Positions 19,711-27,841 of a stretch of DNA of 64,000 nucleotides are shown here, piece after piece. Source of the DNA: Vibrio sp. JC009 (lineage in GTDB: Bacteria; Pseudomonadota; Gammaproteobacteria; Enterobacterales; Vibrionaceae); assembly GCF_029016485.1 (NCBI RefSeq), contig NZ_CP092106.1:682001-746000 (forward strand). Direction: 5' to 3'. Each line of letters starts with the position of its first letter. Position 1 is the first letter of the stretch. The notes under the pieces were generated by a model. It ran no database searches, was not told where the DNA came from, and was given only the letters and a program-made list of their open reading frames with translations. The translations under genes and the position numbers were made by a program.

Positions 19711-20597
19711 AATTTCCAGCCTTGTTCTATATCTTTTATCTGTTGATAGAGTTTGTTGTTCTGTGGTGTTGCGATTAAGTGCTTCCCGGCAACGCGGCAG
19801 AGATAACCATTAATATAGTCAATTTCACTTCGTCTTTTATGCAAAATGTCCTGTTGCATGGAGGAGTTGTTTTCAGCCGTGGCGTTAATCACCTTCTGTA
19901 CCGATCCAAGCAGCTCCTCTTTGCTGGTTAACACTTTTTCCTGACTCATAACTTTTGCCACTTCTGCCACTATCTCTTCCAGTTGATCCTGAAACGCAGC
20001 ATCCGAGAGCTGCCCGTTTTTTATCTGATGAATGGCTGTCAGAGGATTAATAGCACAGTTAATAGCAAGTTTATTCCAGAGTGCATGATAAATATTGTCG
20101 TTCCAGATCACTTCTGCAAGGGCGTGGTTGAGTACCTCAGCCAGAAACTGGCAATGGTTTCCCTTGTCATTGAAGGCCCCCAGTTGAGTGGTTCCTTTGC
20201 CGGTATGCAGAACGTGGCTTTTCTCTGGCTTATAAGCAGCCTGAGTTGTCGTCGCTAAAACTACCGGAAAGTCTGCCAGCTGCTGCTTAATTTCATCCAC
20301 TGCACCCATACCGTTATGCATAAGCAGCAAAATAGTATCGGGATGGATATCTTGTATCAGAGGTAAAATAGCCTCTTTTACCTGCCAGGCTTTTACTGTG
20401 ATAAGAATCAGATCGCTATTACCAAGCGACTCTTTGCTGTTCGCCGGCAATACTATCTCTGCGTTTTCATCCAGCTGAATTGGGTAACGGCTCTCTTCAG
20501 AGGACTTTGTCCAGACTGAAACGGTATGCCCGGCCTGAGATAGCTTATATGCCCAGAGAGAGCCGATTGCTCCGGCGCCCAGTACTGTGATATTCAA
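19707..20597 (-). CDS. panE: 2-dehydropantoate 2-reductase
   Basis: PanE reduces ketopantoate to pantoate with NADPH in pantothenate and coenzyme A synthesis. The N-terminal Rossmann motif is GAGAIGSLWAY (G-x-G-x-x-G), followed by the LITVKAWQ segment. LMHNGMG and the catalytic lysine region LWNKLAINCAINPLTAI follow. The 296 residues are usual. It is first in the minus-strand operon panE-yajL-csdA. Confidence 0.94.
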   Translation of the reverse strand: MNITVLGAGAIGSLWAYKLSQAGHTVSVWTKSSEESRYPIQLDENAEIVLPANSKESLGNSDLILITVKAWQVKEAILPLIQDIHPDTILLLMHNGMGAVDEIKQQLADFPVVLATTTQAAYKPEKSHVLHTGKGTTQLGAFNDKGNHCQFLAEVLNHALAEVIWNDNIYHALWNKLAINCAINPLTAIHQIKNGQLSDAAFQDQLEEIVAEVAKVMSQEKVLTSKEELLGSVQKVINATAENNSSMQQDILHKRRSEIDYINGYLCRVAGKHLIATPQNNKLYQQIKDIEQGWKL

Positions 20598-20720
20598 AGA
20601 CTTGTTCTCTTAAAGCAGAAGAATTATCGGGGAAGGATAGCGGTGAATGGTTTGAAAACCAAATAAAAAAGTGATGATTAGTCTGAATGGTCTAAGTATG
20701 GCATCGCTCCAGATGAAGTC

Positions 20721-20740
20721 ATCCCCGCGAAGGCGGGGAT
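20721..20740. repeat. ATCCCCGC-GAAG-GCGGGGAT hairpin repeat
   Basis: A perfect 8 bp stem with loop GAAG in the 189 bp between panE and ompK, inside GTCATCCCCGCGAAGG-type sequence that is widespread as an extragenic repeat in proteobacteria. It may help end the ompK transcript, but it lacks a clear T-run. Nothing else was seen in this gap. Confidence 0.7.
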
Positions 20741-20786
20741 CTACTATCAACGCGCTGTAGAGGCGAATAAACCGGTTAACTCTACA

Positions 20787-21572
20787 TCAGAATTTATAAG
20801 TCACATCGAAATAATGGCTTACCCCGCTTGTTTTCAGAGCGCTTGAGTCTTCAATACCGTAAATGTCCTGATAAAGTTTAAGACCATAACCCACAGCGTA
20901 ACGCTCGGAGTGCCAGTAAATACCGTTGAACATACCACCACCAGTACTTGAAGATGAGTACTCATCTTTCATACCAAACTGGTAATCAATGTAACCCTGG
21001 TAAGAGACAAAAGAACCGTTTCCGAAGGTGTAGAAAGGCTTAAACCAGTTGGTAGAAATCTGATAGCCATTCCAGTCACTATGGTTGCCATCATAAGTTC
21101 CGTACAGGTTCAGGCCTACTTTGCCAAACCAGGGCAGCTCGATATCTGAGCCAAGACCGATTTTTTGGTTATTGGTACTACCGTCATTGCCACCCCATTC
21201 CATCACGGATGCAATATAGAGCTCTTTAACGGCTCCGAAGGAGAGATCTTTTCCGGTGACTGCATCCAGAGACATACGCGGAGCAAATTGCATAAAGATC
21301 TTATCCTTACCAGCTTTGTCACTGCTTGAATCGGACGTCAGGTTAAATACATCAACATAACCATACAGATCGAAAATACCGGAGCGGCCACCGAATTCCA
21401 TTTCCAGATAATCGTGGTTGGACTCTCCTGGCAGTTCACCAACGGCATACATTAGATTGAACTGAGACCATTGATAGTCGTTTTTATGAATATCGCCATC
21501 TGAATAATCAGCTGCAAATACCGGCGCTGAAGTGGCGGCTAAAAGGCTAAGAGTGAGAAATGATTTACGCAT
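20787..21572 (-). CDS. ompK: Outer-membrane protein OmpK (nucleoside-specific channel-forming, Tsx-like)
   Basis: A 261-residue beta-barrel protein with a 20-residue signal peptide ending AFA-ADYSDGDIHKNDY (VFAAD region). The mature sequence has alternating aromatic beta strands and ends in the barrel signature SHYFDVTYKF with C-terminal Phe. Segments such as YLEMEFGGRSGIFDLYGYVD and WNGYQISTNWFKPFY are those I recall for Vibrio OmpK, the receptor of the broad-host vibriophage KVP40 and a relative of Tsx. It is monocistronic. Confidence 0.93.
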   Translation of the reverse strand: MRKSFLTLSLLAATSAPVFAADYSDGDIHKNDYQWSQFNLMYAVGELPGESNHDYLEMEFGGRSGIFDLYGYVDVFNLTSDSSSDKAGKDKIFMQFAPRMSLDAVTGKDLSFGAVKELYIASVMEWGGNDGSTNNQKIGLGSDIELPWFGKVGLNLYGTYDGNHSDWNGYQISTNWFKPFYTFGNGSFVSYQGYIDYQFGMKDEYSSSSTGGGMFNGIYWHSERYAVGYGLKLYQDIYGIEDSSALKTSGVSHYFDVTYKF

Positions 21573-21856
21573 AAGAGACTCTTTATATATGTGAGAAATG
21601 CCTGCCAGCTATAACTCTTTTTAATCAATTGGTTGCGATTGATTGAGCTGGTTCTTTCCCTGATTCGGGAGGCGAGAATAATAGCGAGAAATAGCTTAAT
21701 GAAAAGCGGCTAATAGTATGAAAATTAAAATAAATTGTGATATTTCTCGCAACTGTAAGTTCAAGCAGTTTGGACCATTTGCTGCTTGAATGGCCGCGAG
21801 TTTTTGCATTTTAACTATGGATTAAATTCTGTGTCTGTCGGATTAAAAGTCCCTTG
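21573..21856. other. ompK / ECF sigma divergent intergenic region
   Basis: About 280 bp of AT-rich DNA between the divergent genes. It holds the ompK promoter region (no hexamers assigned with confidence) and a GATTGATT-rich stretch near 21630. No gene, RNA or repeat array was seen here. Confidence 0.5.
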
Positions 21857-21885
21857 TGATCCAAATTAGCATTTTCCCGTATAAG
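21857..21885 (+). promoter_or_regulatory. Probable ECF (RpoE/ChrR-type) autoregulated promoter
   Basis: TGATCC at 21857-21862 and CGTATAAG at 21878-21885. The ECF11 (Rhodobacter RpoE-ChrR) class is known to use a TGATCC -35 element and a TA-rich -10 about 18 bp away. The match ahead of a sigma/ChrR pair suggests autoregulation. Confidence 0.7.
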
Positions 21886-22019
21886 TTACTGAGCATCTTA
21901 TTGGGGTTGAAGGTATGGAAGTTTTATCTGGTTTTATGCAGGAAAGGCAGCAGGCGTCTATGCTGAAACAGAGTAACCTATACATGAGGGGGCTGACTCC
22001 CTTTCCCCGGAGATGTGAT

Positions 22020-22610
22020 ATGGCTATCACTGTTGAAAATGCTCAGTCAATGTCCAGGCAGGATTGGGCAGAATGCATGGAGCGGGTAAAAAGTGAGGAT
22101 AAGCGGGCCTATGCCGTTATCTTTCGTTATTTCACTCCTCGCTTAAAGCAGTTTTTAATGAAGAAGATCAATAATGAGCAGGTGGCGCTTGAGCTGGTGC
22201 AGGACACTATGGCTGCTGTCTGGCAGAAGTCGCATATGTTTGATCCTGAAAAGAGTGCGTTGTCTACCTGGATTTATACACTGGCCAGGAATCTCTGCTT
22301 TGATATGCTGCGCAAGCAGAAAGGCAAAGAGCTCAGCATAGAGTCCGACGACATCTGGCCGGGAGAGTATTCACCGCCAGATCTGGTTGAGCACTATTCT
22401 CCGGAGCAGATGATTCTGAAAGAGCAGGTCATGAGGTATCTGCATATGCTGCCGGATAATCAGAGAGATGTGGTCAAAGCGGTTTACGTGGATGATATAT
22501 CTCAGCAGGAAGCGGCTGAAAGACTGGATATACCCATAGGAACCGTGAAATCCAGATTAAGACTGGCGGTTGAGAAGTTAAAACAGACAATGAATTCGGA
22601 GCAGTTATGA
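22020..22610 (+). CDS. ECF RNA polymerase sigma factor (ChrR partner)
   Basis: A group IV sigma factor with region 2 (residues about 25-95, including YFTPRLKQFL and LSTWIYTLARNLCFDMLRKQK) and region 4 (about 130-185, with QRDVVKAVYVDDISQQEAAERL and GTVKSRLRLAVEKLK). The frame is open from 21915, but the ATG at 22020 behind CCGGAGATG gives a normal 196-residue protein starting just before region 2. It overlaps the downstream anti-sigma gene by ATGA. Related RpoE proteins respond to singlet oxygen and other oxidants; here that is inference from the ChrR partner. Confidence 0.92.
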   Translation: MAITVENAQSMSRQDWAECMERVKSEDKRAYAVIFRYFTPRLKQFLMKKINNEQVALELVQDTMAAVWQKSHMFDPEKSALSTWIYTLARNLCFDMLRKQKGKELSIESDDIWPGEYSPPDLVEHYSPEQMILKEQVMRYLHMLPDNQRDVVKAVYVDDISQQEAAERLDIPIGTVKSRLRLAVEKLKQTMNSEQL

Positions 22611-23269
22611 GCTATCACCCAAGCGAAGAGATGTTGCTGGCGTATGCGGATGGCACGATAGACGCGTGTAATGGCGTTGCTGTTGCTGCTCATCTGGAAG
22701 TATGCCACGAGTGCAAGTTTAAGGTAGAGTCACTGGAAGAGGAACTTTCTAAAGAGTTAGCCTGTTTTCCGGATATGGATTTTGATGATGATTTTGAAGC
22801 CATGCTGGAAGGGATTACAGCTTTGCCGAAGGACAATACGCAGGTAAAAACTGAGGCAAACAGCCATATTGAAGTTAACGGTAAGAGCTTTGTATTGCCT
22901 CGCTCGCTGAGCAGGCTGAGCAGACGCATTACTAAGTGGCACAGTTATGGCGGCAAGGTTTACAGTGCTCAGCTGAAAGTTGATGAGCCGGCAAGAATGA
23001 ACCTTTTGTATATTAACAAGGGAGTGACCGTGCCTCAGCATACCCACAAAGGCATTGAGTCGACACTGGTGCTGCATGGCAGTTTTAGAGATGAGAACGG
23101 AACCTACAAGGCGGGTGACTTTATTGTGACTGACGGCAGTGTTAAACATTCACCGGAAACGCCGGAGGATCAGGATTGTCTTTGTCTGACTATTCTTACT
23201 GAACCTATGGTTTTTACTCAGGGGGTTGCGAGGGTTTTTAATATGTTTGGGAGGGGGATGTATCCTTAG
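22607..23269 (+). CDS. chrR: ChrR-family zinc-binding anti-sigma factor with cupin domain
   Basis: A 220-residue anti-sigma factor. The N-terminal zinc anti-sigma (ZAS) ligands are His4, His29, Cys33 and Cys36 (H-x24-H-x3-C-x2-C), the same spacing as Rhodobacter ChrR. The C-terminal half is a cupin with QHTHKGIESTLVLHG and later SVKHSPETP, which in ChrR holds a second zinc and is needed for singlet-oxygen response. It starts within the sigma-factor stop, so the pair is coupled. Its stop codon touches a GGGGCTAT array. Confidence 0.92.
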   Translation: MSYHPSEEMLLAYADGTIDACNGVAVAAHLEVCHECKFKVESLEEELSKELACFPDMDFDDDFEAMLEGITALPKDNTQVKTEANSHIEVNGKSFVLPRSLSRLSRRITKWHSYGGKVYSAQLKVDEPARMNLLYINKGVTVPQHTHKGIESTLVLHGSFRDENGTYKAGDFIVTDGSVKHSPETPEDQDCLCLTILTEPMVFTQGVARVFNMFGRGMYP

Positions 23270-23320
23270 GCTATGGGGCTATGGGGCTATGGGGCTATGG
23301 GGCTATGGGGCTATGGGGCT
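23269..23320. repeat. GGGGCTAT octamer array
   Basis: Six tandem GGGGCTAT units (first and last partial) directly after the chrR stop. The same unit is repeated seven times at 52112-52170 and a one-base variant four times at 17874-17909. The array runs straight into the Tn5-like end of the next element. Confidence 0.88.
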
Positions 23321-23581
23321 GACTCTTATACACAAGTTTAAGGAGTCAAAGAATGCTCCTCCCCTTAGCCTCGAAAGGAAGGGTTTTCGAAGAAGTAGCA
23401 TCGAAGGGGAGGCAGGGAGGGGTTGTTTCTCATGAGCTTAAGTTTTGGTGGTTTAACCATGCATGGTATAACCAACCCCCTCTAACTCCCCCTTCTATTA
23501 GCTTTATCAACCAGTTAGGCTTTTTCACTCAAGGGGGAGAACCGTTCTCTGGTCACTTTAACATTTGTGTATAAGAGTTAG
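23319..23581. mobile_element. 263 bp gene-less element with Tn5/IS50 outside-end-like termini (MITE-like)
   Basis: The left end reads CTGACTCTTATACACAAGT, which is the Tn5/IS50 outside end as I know it. The right end, inverted, is CTAACTCTTATACACAAAT, differing at three positions. The interior has no gene; it contains GGGGAGG-rich sequence and its complement, as in extragenic repeats. The 9 bp flanks (23310-23318 and 23582-23590) are not a duplication. A non-autonomous relic mobilised by an IS4-family (IS50 group) transposase fits; that enzyme is not in this window. Confidence 0.75.
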
Positions 23582-23593
23582 GGTTACAGGTAA

Positions 23594-23611
23594 AGGGGGC
23601 TTGCGCCCCCT
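23594..23611 (-). terminator. Hairpin terminator after ampG
   Basis: AGGGGGC-TTGC-GCCCCCT, 8 bp beyond the ampG stop (minus strand), followed on that strand by only TTTA. The stem is strong but the T-run is short. Confidence 0.65.
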
Positions 23612-23618
23612 AAAAGTA

Positions 23619-24968
23619 TCAGTCTTCTCTAGCCTTTGCTTTTTCAAGCAGATCGTGGAAATAGTGTCTTAGTGACCATAGCATTAGCAAGCTTGGAATT
23701 ACCATTACTGCGGTCAGGACGAAGAACAGTGACCAGTCGTTGAGGTAGTCTGCCAGTTCGCCGCTGAAGGAGGCTAATGTGGTTCGGCCGAAGTTACCCA
23801 GAGAGGCGAGCAGGGCATACTGTGTCGCTGAGAAAGCCTGGCCTGTCAGTACCGTCAGGAAGGATACAAAGGCGACGGTTGAGAACGCTGTGGTGAAGTT
23901 ATCTACGATAATGGTTGCCAGGAACAGGTTTTCACTTGGTCCCACATTGGCAATCCAGGAGAACATCAGGTTACTGGCTGCCATGGCAATACCACCAATC
24001 ATCAGGCCTCTTACGATACCAAACTTCACATTAAACATACTGCCCACAAGGGTGAAGAAGATGGTGACCCACCATCCAATCAGCTTGGAGTAGTGACCAA
24101 TCTGTTCATTGCTGAAACCGACTTCTTTATAGAATACGATGGACATCCGGCCCAGGAAGGCTTCACCAATCTTAAACAGGAAGACAAACAGCAGAAGTGT
24201 AAGTGCTACCTGCACACCGTTTCGTCTGAAGAAATCCAGGAATGGTTCTGCCACAGTTACGGTTAGCCAGGCAACGACTCTTGAGCCAACAAGTTTACTG
24301 TGCCTTTCCTCGGCCTGTTCTTGCAGCTGTTCCCGCGCGGTTGTCGGTTCGCCGGTTAGCAGGGTAAAGATCATCAGCAGAATCACAATAGCGGCCATAC
24401 CGTAGTAAACGCCGTTCCAGCCGATGCTGTCAGCGTTAATAAATGCCAGATACCCCGGAAGCGAGTAGCCTGTCCACCAGCCCATTACCGCCATAGCTGA
24501 AGCCTGTGGTAACTTGCTGGACTCAGACTTAGGGAAGGTATCGATACGGAACGCATCCACGGCAATATCCTGGGTTGCTGAAGCAATGGCAATTCCCAGT
24601 GCCAGCATGGAGGTTATCATAAGATTATTAGCCGGGTTAACACCGGCAATGGTCAGTGTGCTTACCAGGATCACGGCCTGACATAAAAAGATCCAGCTCC
24701 TTCTCTGGCCTAGCCATGAGCCCAGTAGCGGCAGTTTCATCCGGTCAACCAGAGGTGCCCAGAGAAAGTTAATAGCGTAGACAGCAAAGATAGAGCCGAA
24801 ATAGCCGATAGCGGCGCGGGTAAGGCCTGCATCTTTCAGCCAGCCGGACATATTAGAGCCGATTAGTACCCATGGAAAACCGCTGGAGCACCCCAGCATA
24901 AACACCCAAAGCAGGCGTCTGTCCATATAGCTGCGAATAGTTTCAGCCCACGACATATTTTTAGTCAT
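23619..24968 (-). CDS. ampG: Muropeptide permease AmpG
   Basis: AmpG is a major-facilitator permease that brings GlcNAc-anhydro-muropeptides from the periplasm into the cytoplasm for recycling, and so influences AmpC-type beta-lactamase induction where present. The 449-residue translation has about 12-14 membrane segments, with the GFPWVLIGS and WLKDAGLT stretch near the start, WAPLVDRMKLP, and SATQDIAVDAFRID, all characteristic. It lies downstream of yajG, as in E. coli, but here a periplasmic prolyl isomerase is between them. A hairpin at 25001-25019 precedes it. Confidence 0.92.
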   Translation of the reverse strand: MTKNMSWAETIRSYMDRRLLWVFMLGCSSGFPWVLIGSNMSGWLKDAGLTRAAIGYFGSIFAVYAINFLWAPLVDRMKLPLLGSWLGQRRSWIFLCQAVILVSTLTIAGVNPANNLMITSMLALGIAIASATQDIAVDAFRIDTFPKSESSKLPQASAMAVMGWWTGYSLPGYLAFINADSIGWNGVYYGMAAIVILLMIFTLLTGEPTTAREQLQEQAEERHSKLVGSRVVAWLTVTVAEPFLDFFRRNGVQVALTLLLFVFLFKIGEAFLGRMSIVFYKEVGFSNEQIGHYSKLIGWWVTIFFTLVGSMFNVKFGIVRGLMIGGIAMAASNLMFSWIANVGPSENLFLATIIVDNFTTAFSTVAFVSFLTVLTGQAFSATQYALLASLGNFGRTTLASFSGELADYLNDWSLFFVLTAVMVIPSLLMLWSLRHYFHDLLEKAKARED

Positions 24969-25000
24969 TGTGCACTCCGGTTGGTAGCCTGACGTGAAAA

Positions 25001-25019
25001 GAGGCAGCTAAGCTGCCTC
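25001..25019 (-). terminator. Hairpin between ppiA and ampG
   Basis: GAGGCAGCT-T-AGCTGCCTC on the minus strand followed by TTTTC. It is a modest terminator or attenuator in the 59 bp between ppiA and ampG. Confidence 0.65.
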
Positions 25020-25027
25020 AATTGATT

Positions 25028-25570
25028 TTATTTTATGGTTATTTTATTGATCACAATCGCTGTGACCGGTACGTCATGATAACGTTCCAGAGAGGCAGTT
25101 GGCTGTTTAGCCATTTCCTGTACAACTTCAAAACCTTTAGTCACTTTACCAAATACCGCGTATCCCGGATTGGTGTGGGTGAAGTCCAGAAAATCATTGT
25201 CTGCATAGTTAATGAAAAACTGACGGGTTGCTGAATCAGCCGCTTTAGTTCTTGCCATCGCAATGGTTGCTGTTTCATTCAGTACGCGGTTGCTCGCTTC
25301 ATTTTTGATTGGAGCATTGGATTTCAGGCGCTTCATATCTGTATCAAAACCACCGCCCTGAGCCATAAAGCCCGGAATAACCCTGTGGAAGATAGAGCCT
25401 TCATAGCTGCCGTCTTTTACGTAAGTCAGGAAGTTTTCAACGGTTATCGGTGCTTTTTCAGAATACAGCTCAACTTCAAATGTGCCCATTGTGGTATCAA
25501 CCACAACCGTTGGGGCAGAAAAAGCCGTTGCGCTAAACAGACAAAGTAGAGAGATAAAAAATCTACGCAT
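25028..25570 (-). CDS. ppiA: Periplasmic cyclophilin-type peptidyl-prolyl isomerase
   Basis: A 180-residue cyclophilin with a signal peptide (MRRFFISLLCLFSATAFSA). The core motifs are FHRVIPGFMAQGG (catalytic Arg and Phe), NEASNRVLNETATIAMARTKAADSATRQFFIN (described in part; the active-site region) and VFGKVTKG. Such enzymes catalyse cis-trans isomerisation of prolyl bonds in exported proteins. It overlaps the yajG stop by one base, so it is coupled to the lipoprotein gene upstream. The closest named relative is PpiA; assignment between PpiA-like paralogues is not certain. Confidence 0.9.
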   Translation of the reverse strand: MRRFFISLLCLFSATAFSAPTVVVDTTMGTFEVELYSEKAPITVENFLTYVKDGSYEGSIFHRVIPGFMAQGGGFDTDMKRLKSNAPIKNEASNRVLNETATIAMARTKAADSATRQFFINYADNDFLDFTHTNPGYAVFGKVTKGFEVVQEMAKQPTASLERYHDVPVTAIVINKITIK

Positions 25571-26142
25571 TAGAAACGTTCCTTCATGTAGTTGGTAAGT
25601 TCCTGATCATTGGCAATATCTTCCAATACCAGGCTGGTGATATCATTAATAACCATTTCAATCTGAGCGTCAGAGGCACTGAATGCGCCCGACTTGGCTG
25701 CGGTGCCGTTGTATGTTTTAACCAGCTTTCCGGCTGGCGTTTCAGCGGTCAGCTTAATGGTGACTTTTGCATCCATTTCATTTGCCATCACACTGTGTCT
25801 TACATTCACCAGAAGTTCCTGAACTTCCAGTTCAACCGTATTCTGGCTGTTTACTGAAATATAATAGCCCTGTGAGCGGAACTGCTCCTGCAGCGCGGTT
25901 TCCAGAGTGATTCGTACATTCTGCTGCGCGTGGACCGGTTCAATATTGCTGCGTCCGGTATCGATCAGAGCGACATACTGAGCAGAGCGGATATCCCGGC
26001 TGGTCAGAGTAAAAGTCTTGTTATCTACAACCCGGTTCTGGCTTGTTGTTGTTTTTGGGTTAAAGCTAATCTGTGTCTGCTGCGGTGACGATGAGCACGC
26101 CGCCAGAAAAGCCAGTGAGGCAGCAATGATGATTTTCTTCAT
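25570..26142 (-). CDS. yajG: YajG-family lipoprotein
   Basis: A 190-residue predicted lipoprotein: signal peptide with lipobox LAAC, acylated Cys16, followed by a Ser-rich linker. The body resembles the YajG/LpoB-like fold family (IRSAQYVALIDTG, ALQEQFRSQGYYI, ELEVQELLVNVRHS). Function is not established. In E. coli yajG is directly upstream of ampG; here the order is yajG-ppiA-ampG, all minus strand, suggesting a shared cell-envelope operon. Confidence 0.87.
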   Translation of the reverse strand: MKKIIIAASLAFLAACSSSPQQTQISFNPKTTTSQNRVVDNKTFTLTSRDIRSAQYVALIDTGRSNIEPVHAQQNVRITLETALQEQFRSQGYYISVNSQNTVELEVQELLVNVRHSVMANEMDAKVTIKLTAETPAGKLVKTYNGTAAKSGAFSASDAQIEMVINDITSLVLEDIANDQELTNYMKERF

Positions 26143-26184
26143 AAAATAGTTTCCCTTTTAGCCTAGCCTGTCTTTGGCTCGTAT

Positions 26185-27324
26185 CTATTTAGTAGCCTGT
26201 AATATAACAAACTTTTTATTGGAAGCGATGACTTCAACCTGTGATTTTCCAAACAGGCGTCCTAACTTAACATCGTAGCCCAGGTGACGGTTACCTATAA
26301 CTATTAATTTTCCCCCCGTGCTAAGAACATGCTTAGCATCACAGAACATCTGCCAGGCAATATGATCCGTAATTGTATACTGCTGGTGGAAAGGCGGGTT
26401 GCACAGAACCAGAGATGCGCTTTCCTGCTCAAACCCATCCAGACAGTTGTTGGCAATGCACTGGATATCCCGCCCTTCACCAAGGTTATCAATAAGATTC
26501 CGCTTTGCGGACTCTATGGCCATAAAGCTTTCATCAACACTGGTGATCCGGACCTGTGGGTTTAGCTGACCGGCTTTTACTGAAAGTACGCCGTTGCCGC
26601 AGCCGAGATCTATGATATGCCGCAGCGTGGGATCTACCGGGAGATTTTCAAGCATAAAGCGGGCTCCCAGATCCAGACTTTCACCAGAGTAGACATTTGG
26701 CAGGTTTTTCAGCGTGAAGTTTTCACCATCCACTTTCCACTCTGTTACGGCTTCTACCTCTTGTTTAACCCCGCAGTCTGGCTGTGAAAACACTAATCTG
26801 TGCTTTTTCCAGGCCAGAGAGGTCGTTGTGGTGCCAAGATATTTCTCAAACAGCTTTAAAGTAGAGGTGTGGATCTCTTTTACTTTGTTAACTGCGATAA
26901 CCGGGCAACCTTCCGGTAGCTGAGTTCTTAGCTGGTGGAGTTGCCAGGTAAGAAAGCGGTTGTTCTTCGGGATCTGCAGCAGAACCAGATCGATATCTTC
27001 AGGTAACTTATCCATCGCGGTAAGAAACTCAATATGACGGCACTGATTACGTTGCAGGTTCTTTAGCGTTGCTTTGTGAGAGATATAGGAATCACTCATC
27101 ATGGTGACGTTATGCTTTTCAGAGAACCAGCAGGAGAGGGCGCCGAAATTATCATTTAGGATAAGAATGTTTTTGTTTTCGCCCAGTCCTGACTCTTCAA
27201 GGTGCTTGATCAGATATTCGTCGCCGGCATCCCATGCCTGGAAAGTTTCATTAGCCCGTTTTGGAAAGCGCAGCAGGTTTAGTGTCCGCTCTTGCAGTGT
27301 GAGTTGAGTTTTAACGTCACTCAT
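26185..27324 (-). CDS. rlmG: 23S rRNA (guanine(1835)-N(2))-methyltransferase
   Basis: RlmG methylates G1835 of 23S rRNA. The 379-residue protein has two methyltransferase-like halves. The N-terminal one is degenerate (NKNILILNDNFGALS). The C-terminal one is catalytic, with the SAM motif IIDLGCGNGVLSVKAG and the base-methylation motif NPPF. It is divergent from bolA and shares a 205 bp gap with it. Confidence 0.93.
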   Translation of the reverse strand: MSDVKTQLTLQERTLNLLRFPKRANETFQAWDAGDEYLIKHLEESGLGENKNILILNDNFGALSCWFSEKHNVTMMSDSYISHKATLKNLQRNQCRHIEFLTAMDKLPEDIDLVLLQIPKNNRFLTWQLHQLRTQLPEGCPVIAVNKVKEIHTSTLKLFEKYLGTTTTSLAWKKHRLVFSQPDCGVKQEVEAVTEWKVDGENFTLKNLPNVYSGESLDLGARFMLENLPVDPTLRHIIDLGCGNGVLSVKAGQLNPQVRITSVDESFMAIESAKRNLIDNLGEGRDIQCIANNCLDGFEQESASLVLCNPPFHQQYTITDHIAWQMFCDAKHVLSTGGKLIVIGNRHLGYDVKLGRLFGKSQVEVIASNKKFVILQATK

Positions 27325-27529
27325 TATGAATTCTTCTTGATACTGGATATTTTGGCGTATTGTCTCAGATGTGGCAGGAACAGGAAACCAATATATCAGA
27401 CCTGGAAACAGGGGGTGTTGATGTCACAAAAATCGCAGGAAGAATTACTCACATTGGGGTATTACAGTCTATGTTGGGTTTCAGTACCATATCCCCTTTG
27501 TATTGCCTACGGATGTAACAGGAAAGAAT

Positions 27530-27841
27530 ATGCTTCAAGAAGTGATAGAAACGAAGTTACACCAGGCCCTGAACCCCAGTTACCTTCAGGTTATAAACGA
27601 AAGTTATCTGCATAATGTTCCCCCGGGCTCTGAAAGCCACTTTAAAGTCGTTGTTGTCAGTGACTCTTTTGAAGGGTTGAGACCAATTGCGCGTCACAGA
27701 AAAGTCAACGAAGCTCTGGCAGAGGAACTAAAAGAACATATTCATGCGCTTTCAATACACACTTATACCATCTTTGAGTGGAAAGAGGAGCGGGGTGAAG
27801 TCGCTCCGGATTCTGTGAAGTGCAAAGGTGGTGATAAATAA
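27530..27841 (+). CDS. bolA: BolA-family transcriptional regulator / Fe-S partner
   Basis: A 103-residue Bol[22 protein letters not shown], then [27 protein letters not shown] (partly quoted) and a C-terminal [14 protein letters not shown]. BolA proteins have a class II KH-like fold, bind monothiol glutaredoxins with an Fe-S cluster, and in E. coli affect morphology genes in stationary phase. The frame is open from 27503, but AGGAAAGAAT before the ATG at 27530 sets the start. I recall bolA ahead of nqrA in other vibrios too. Confidence 0.92.
   Translation: MLQEVIETKLHQALNPSYLQVINESYLHNVPPGSESHFKVVVVSDSFEGLRPIARHRKVNEALAEELKEHIHALSIHTYTIFEWKEERGEVAPDSVKCKGGDK

Noticed and set aside
23269..23320. 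Octamer array as a CRISPR
   Set aside because: Units are 8 bp, contiguous and without spacers; no cas genes are nearby.
23353..23574. Open frame inside the Tn5-like element
   Set aside because: Short, no signal of coding, and made of the element's repeat sequence.
23319..23581. Leftover sequencing-adapter or mini-Tn5 sequence
   Set aside because: Library adapters carry the mosaic end (CTGTCTC...), not the outside end seen here; the right end is a diverged copy and the interior looks like natural extragenic repeat. Kept as a natural element, but reads should be checked.
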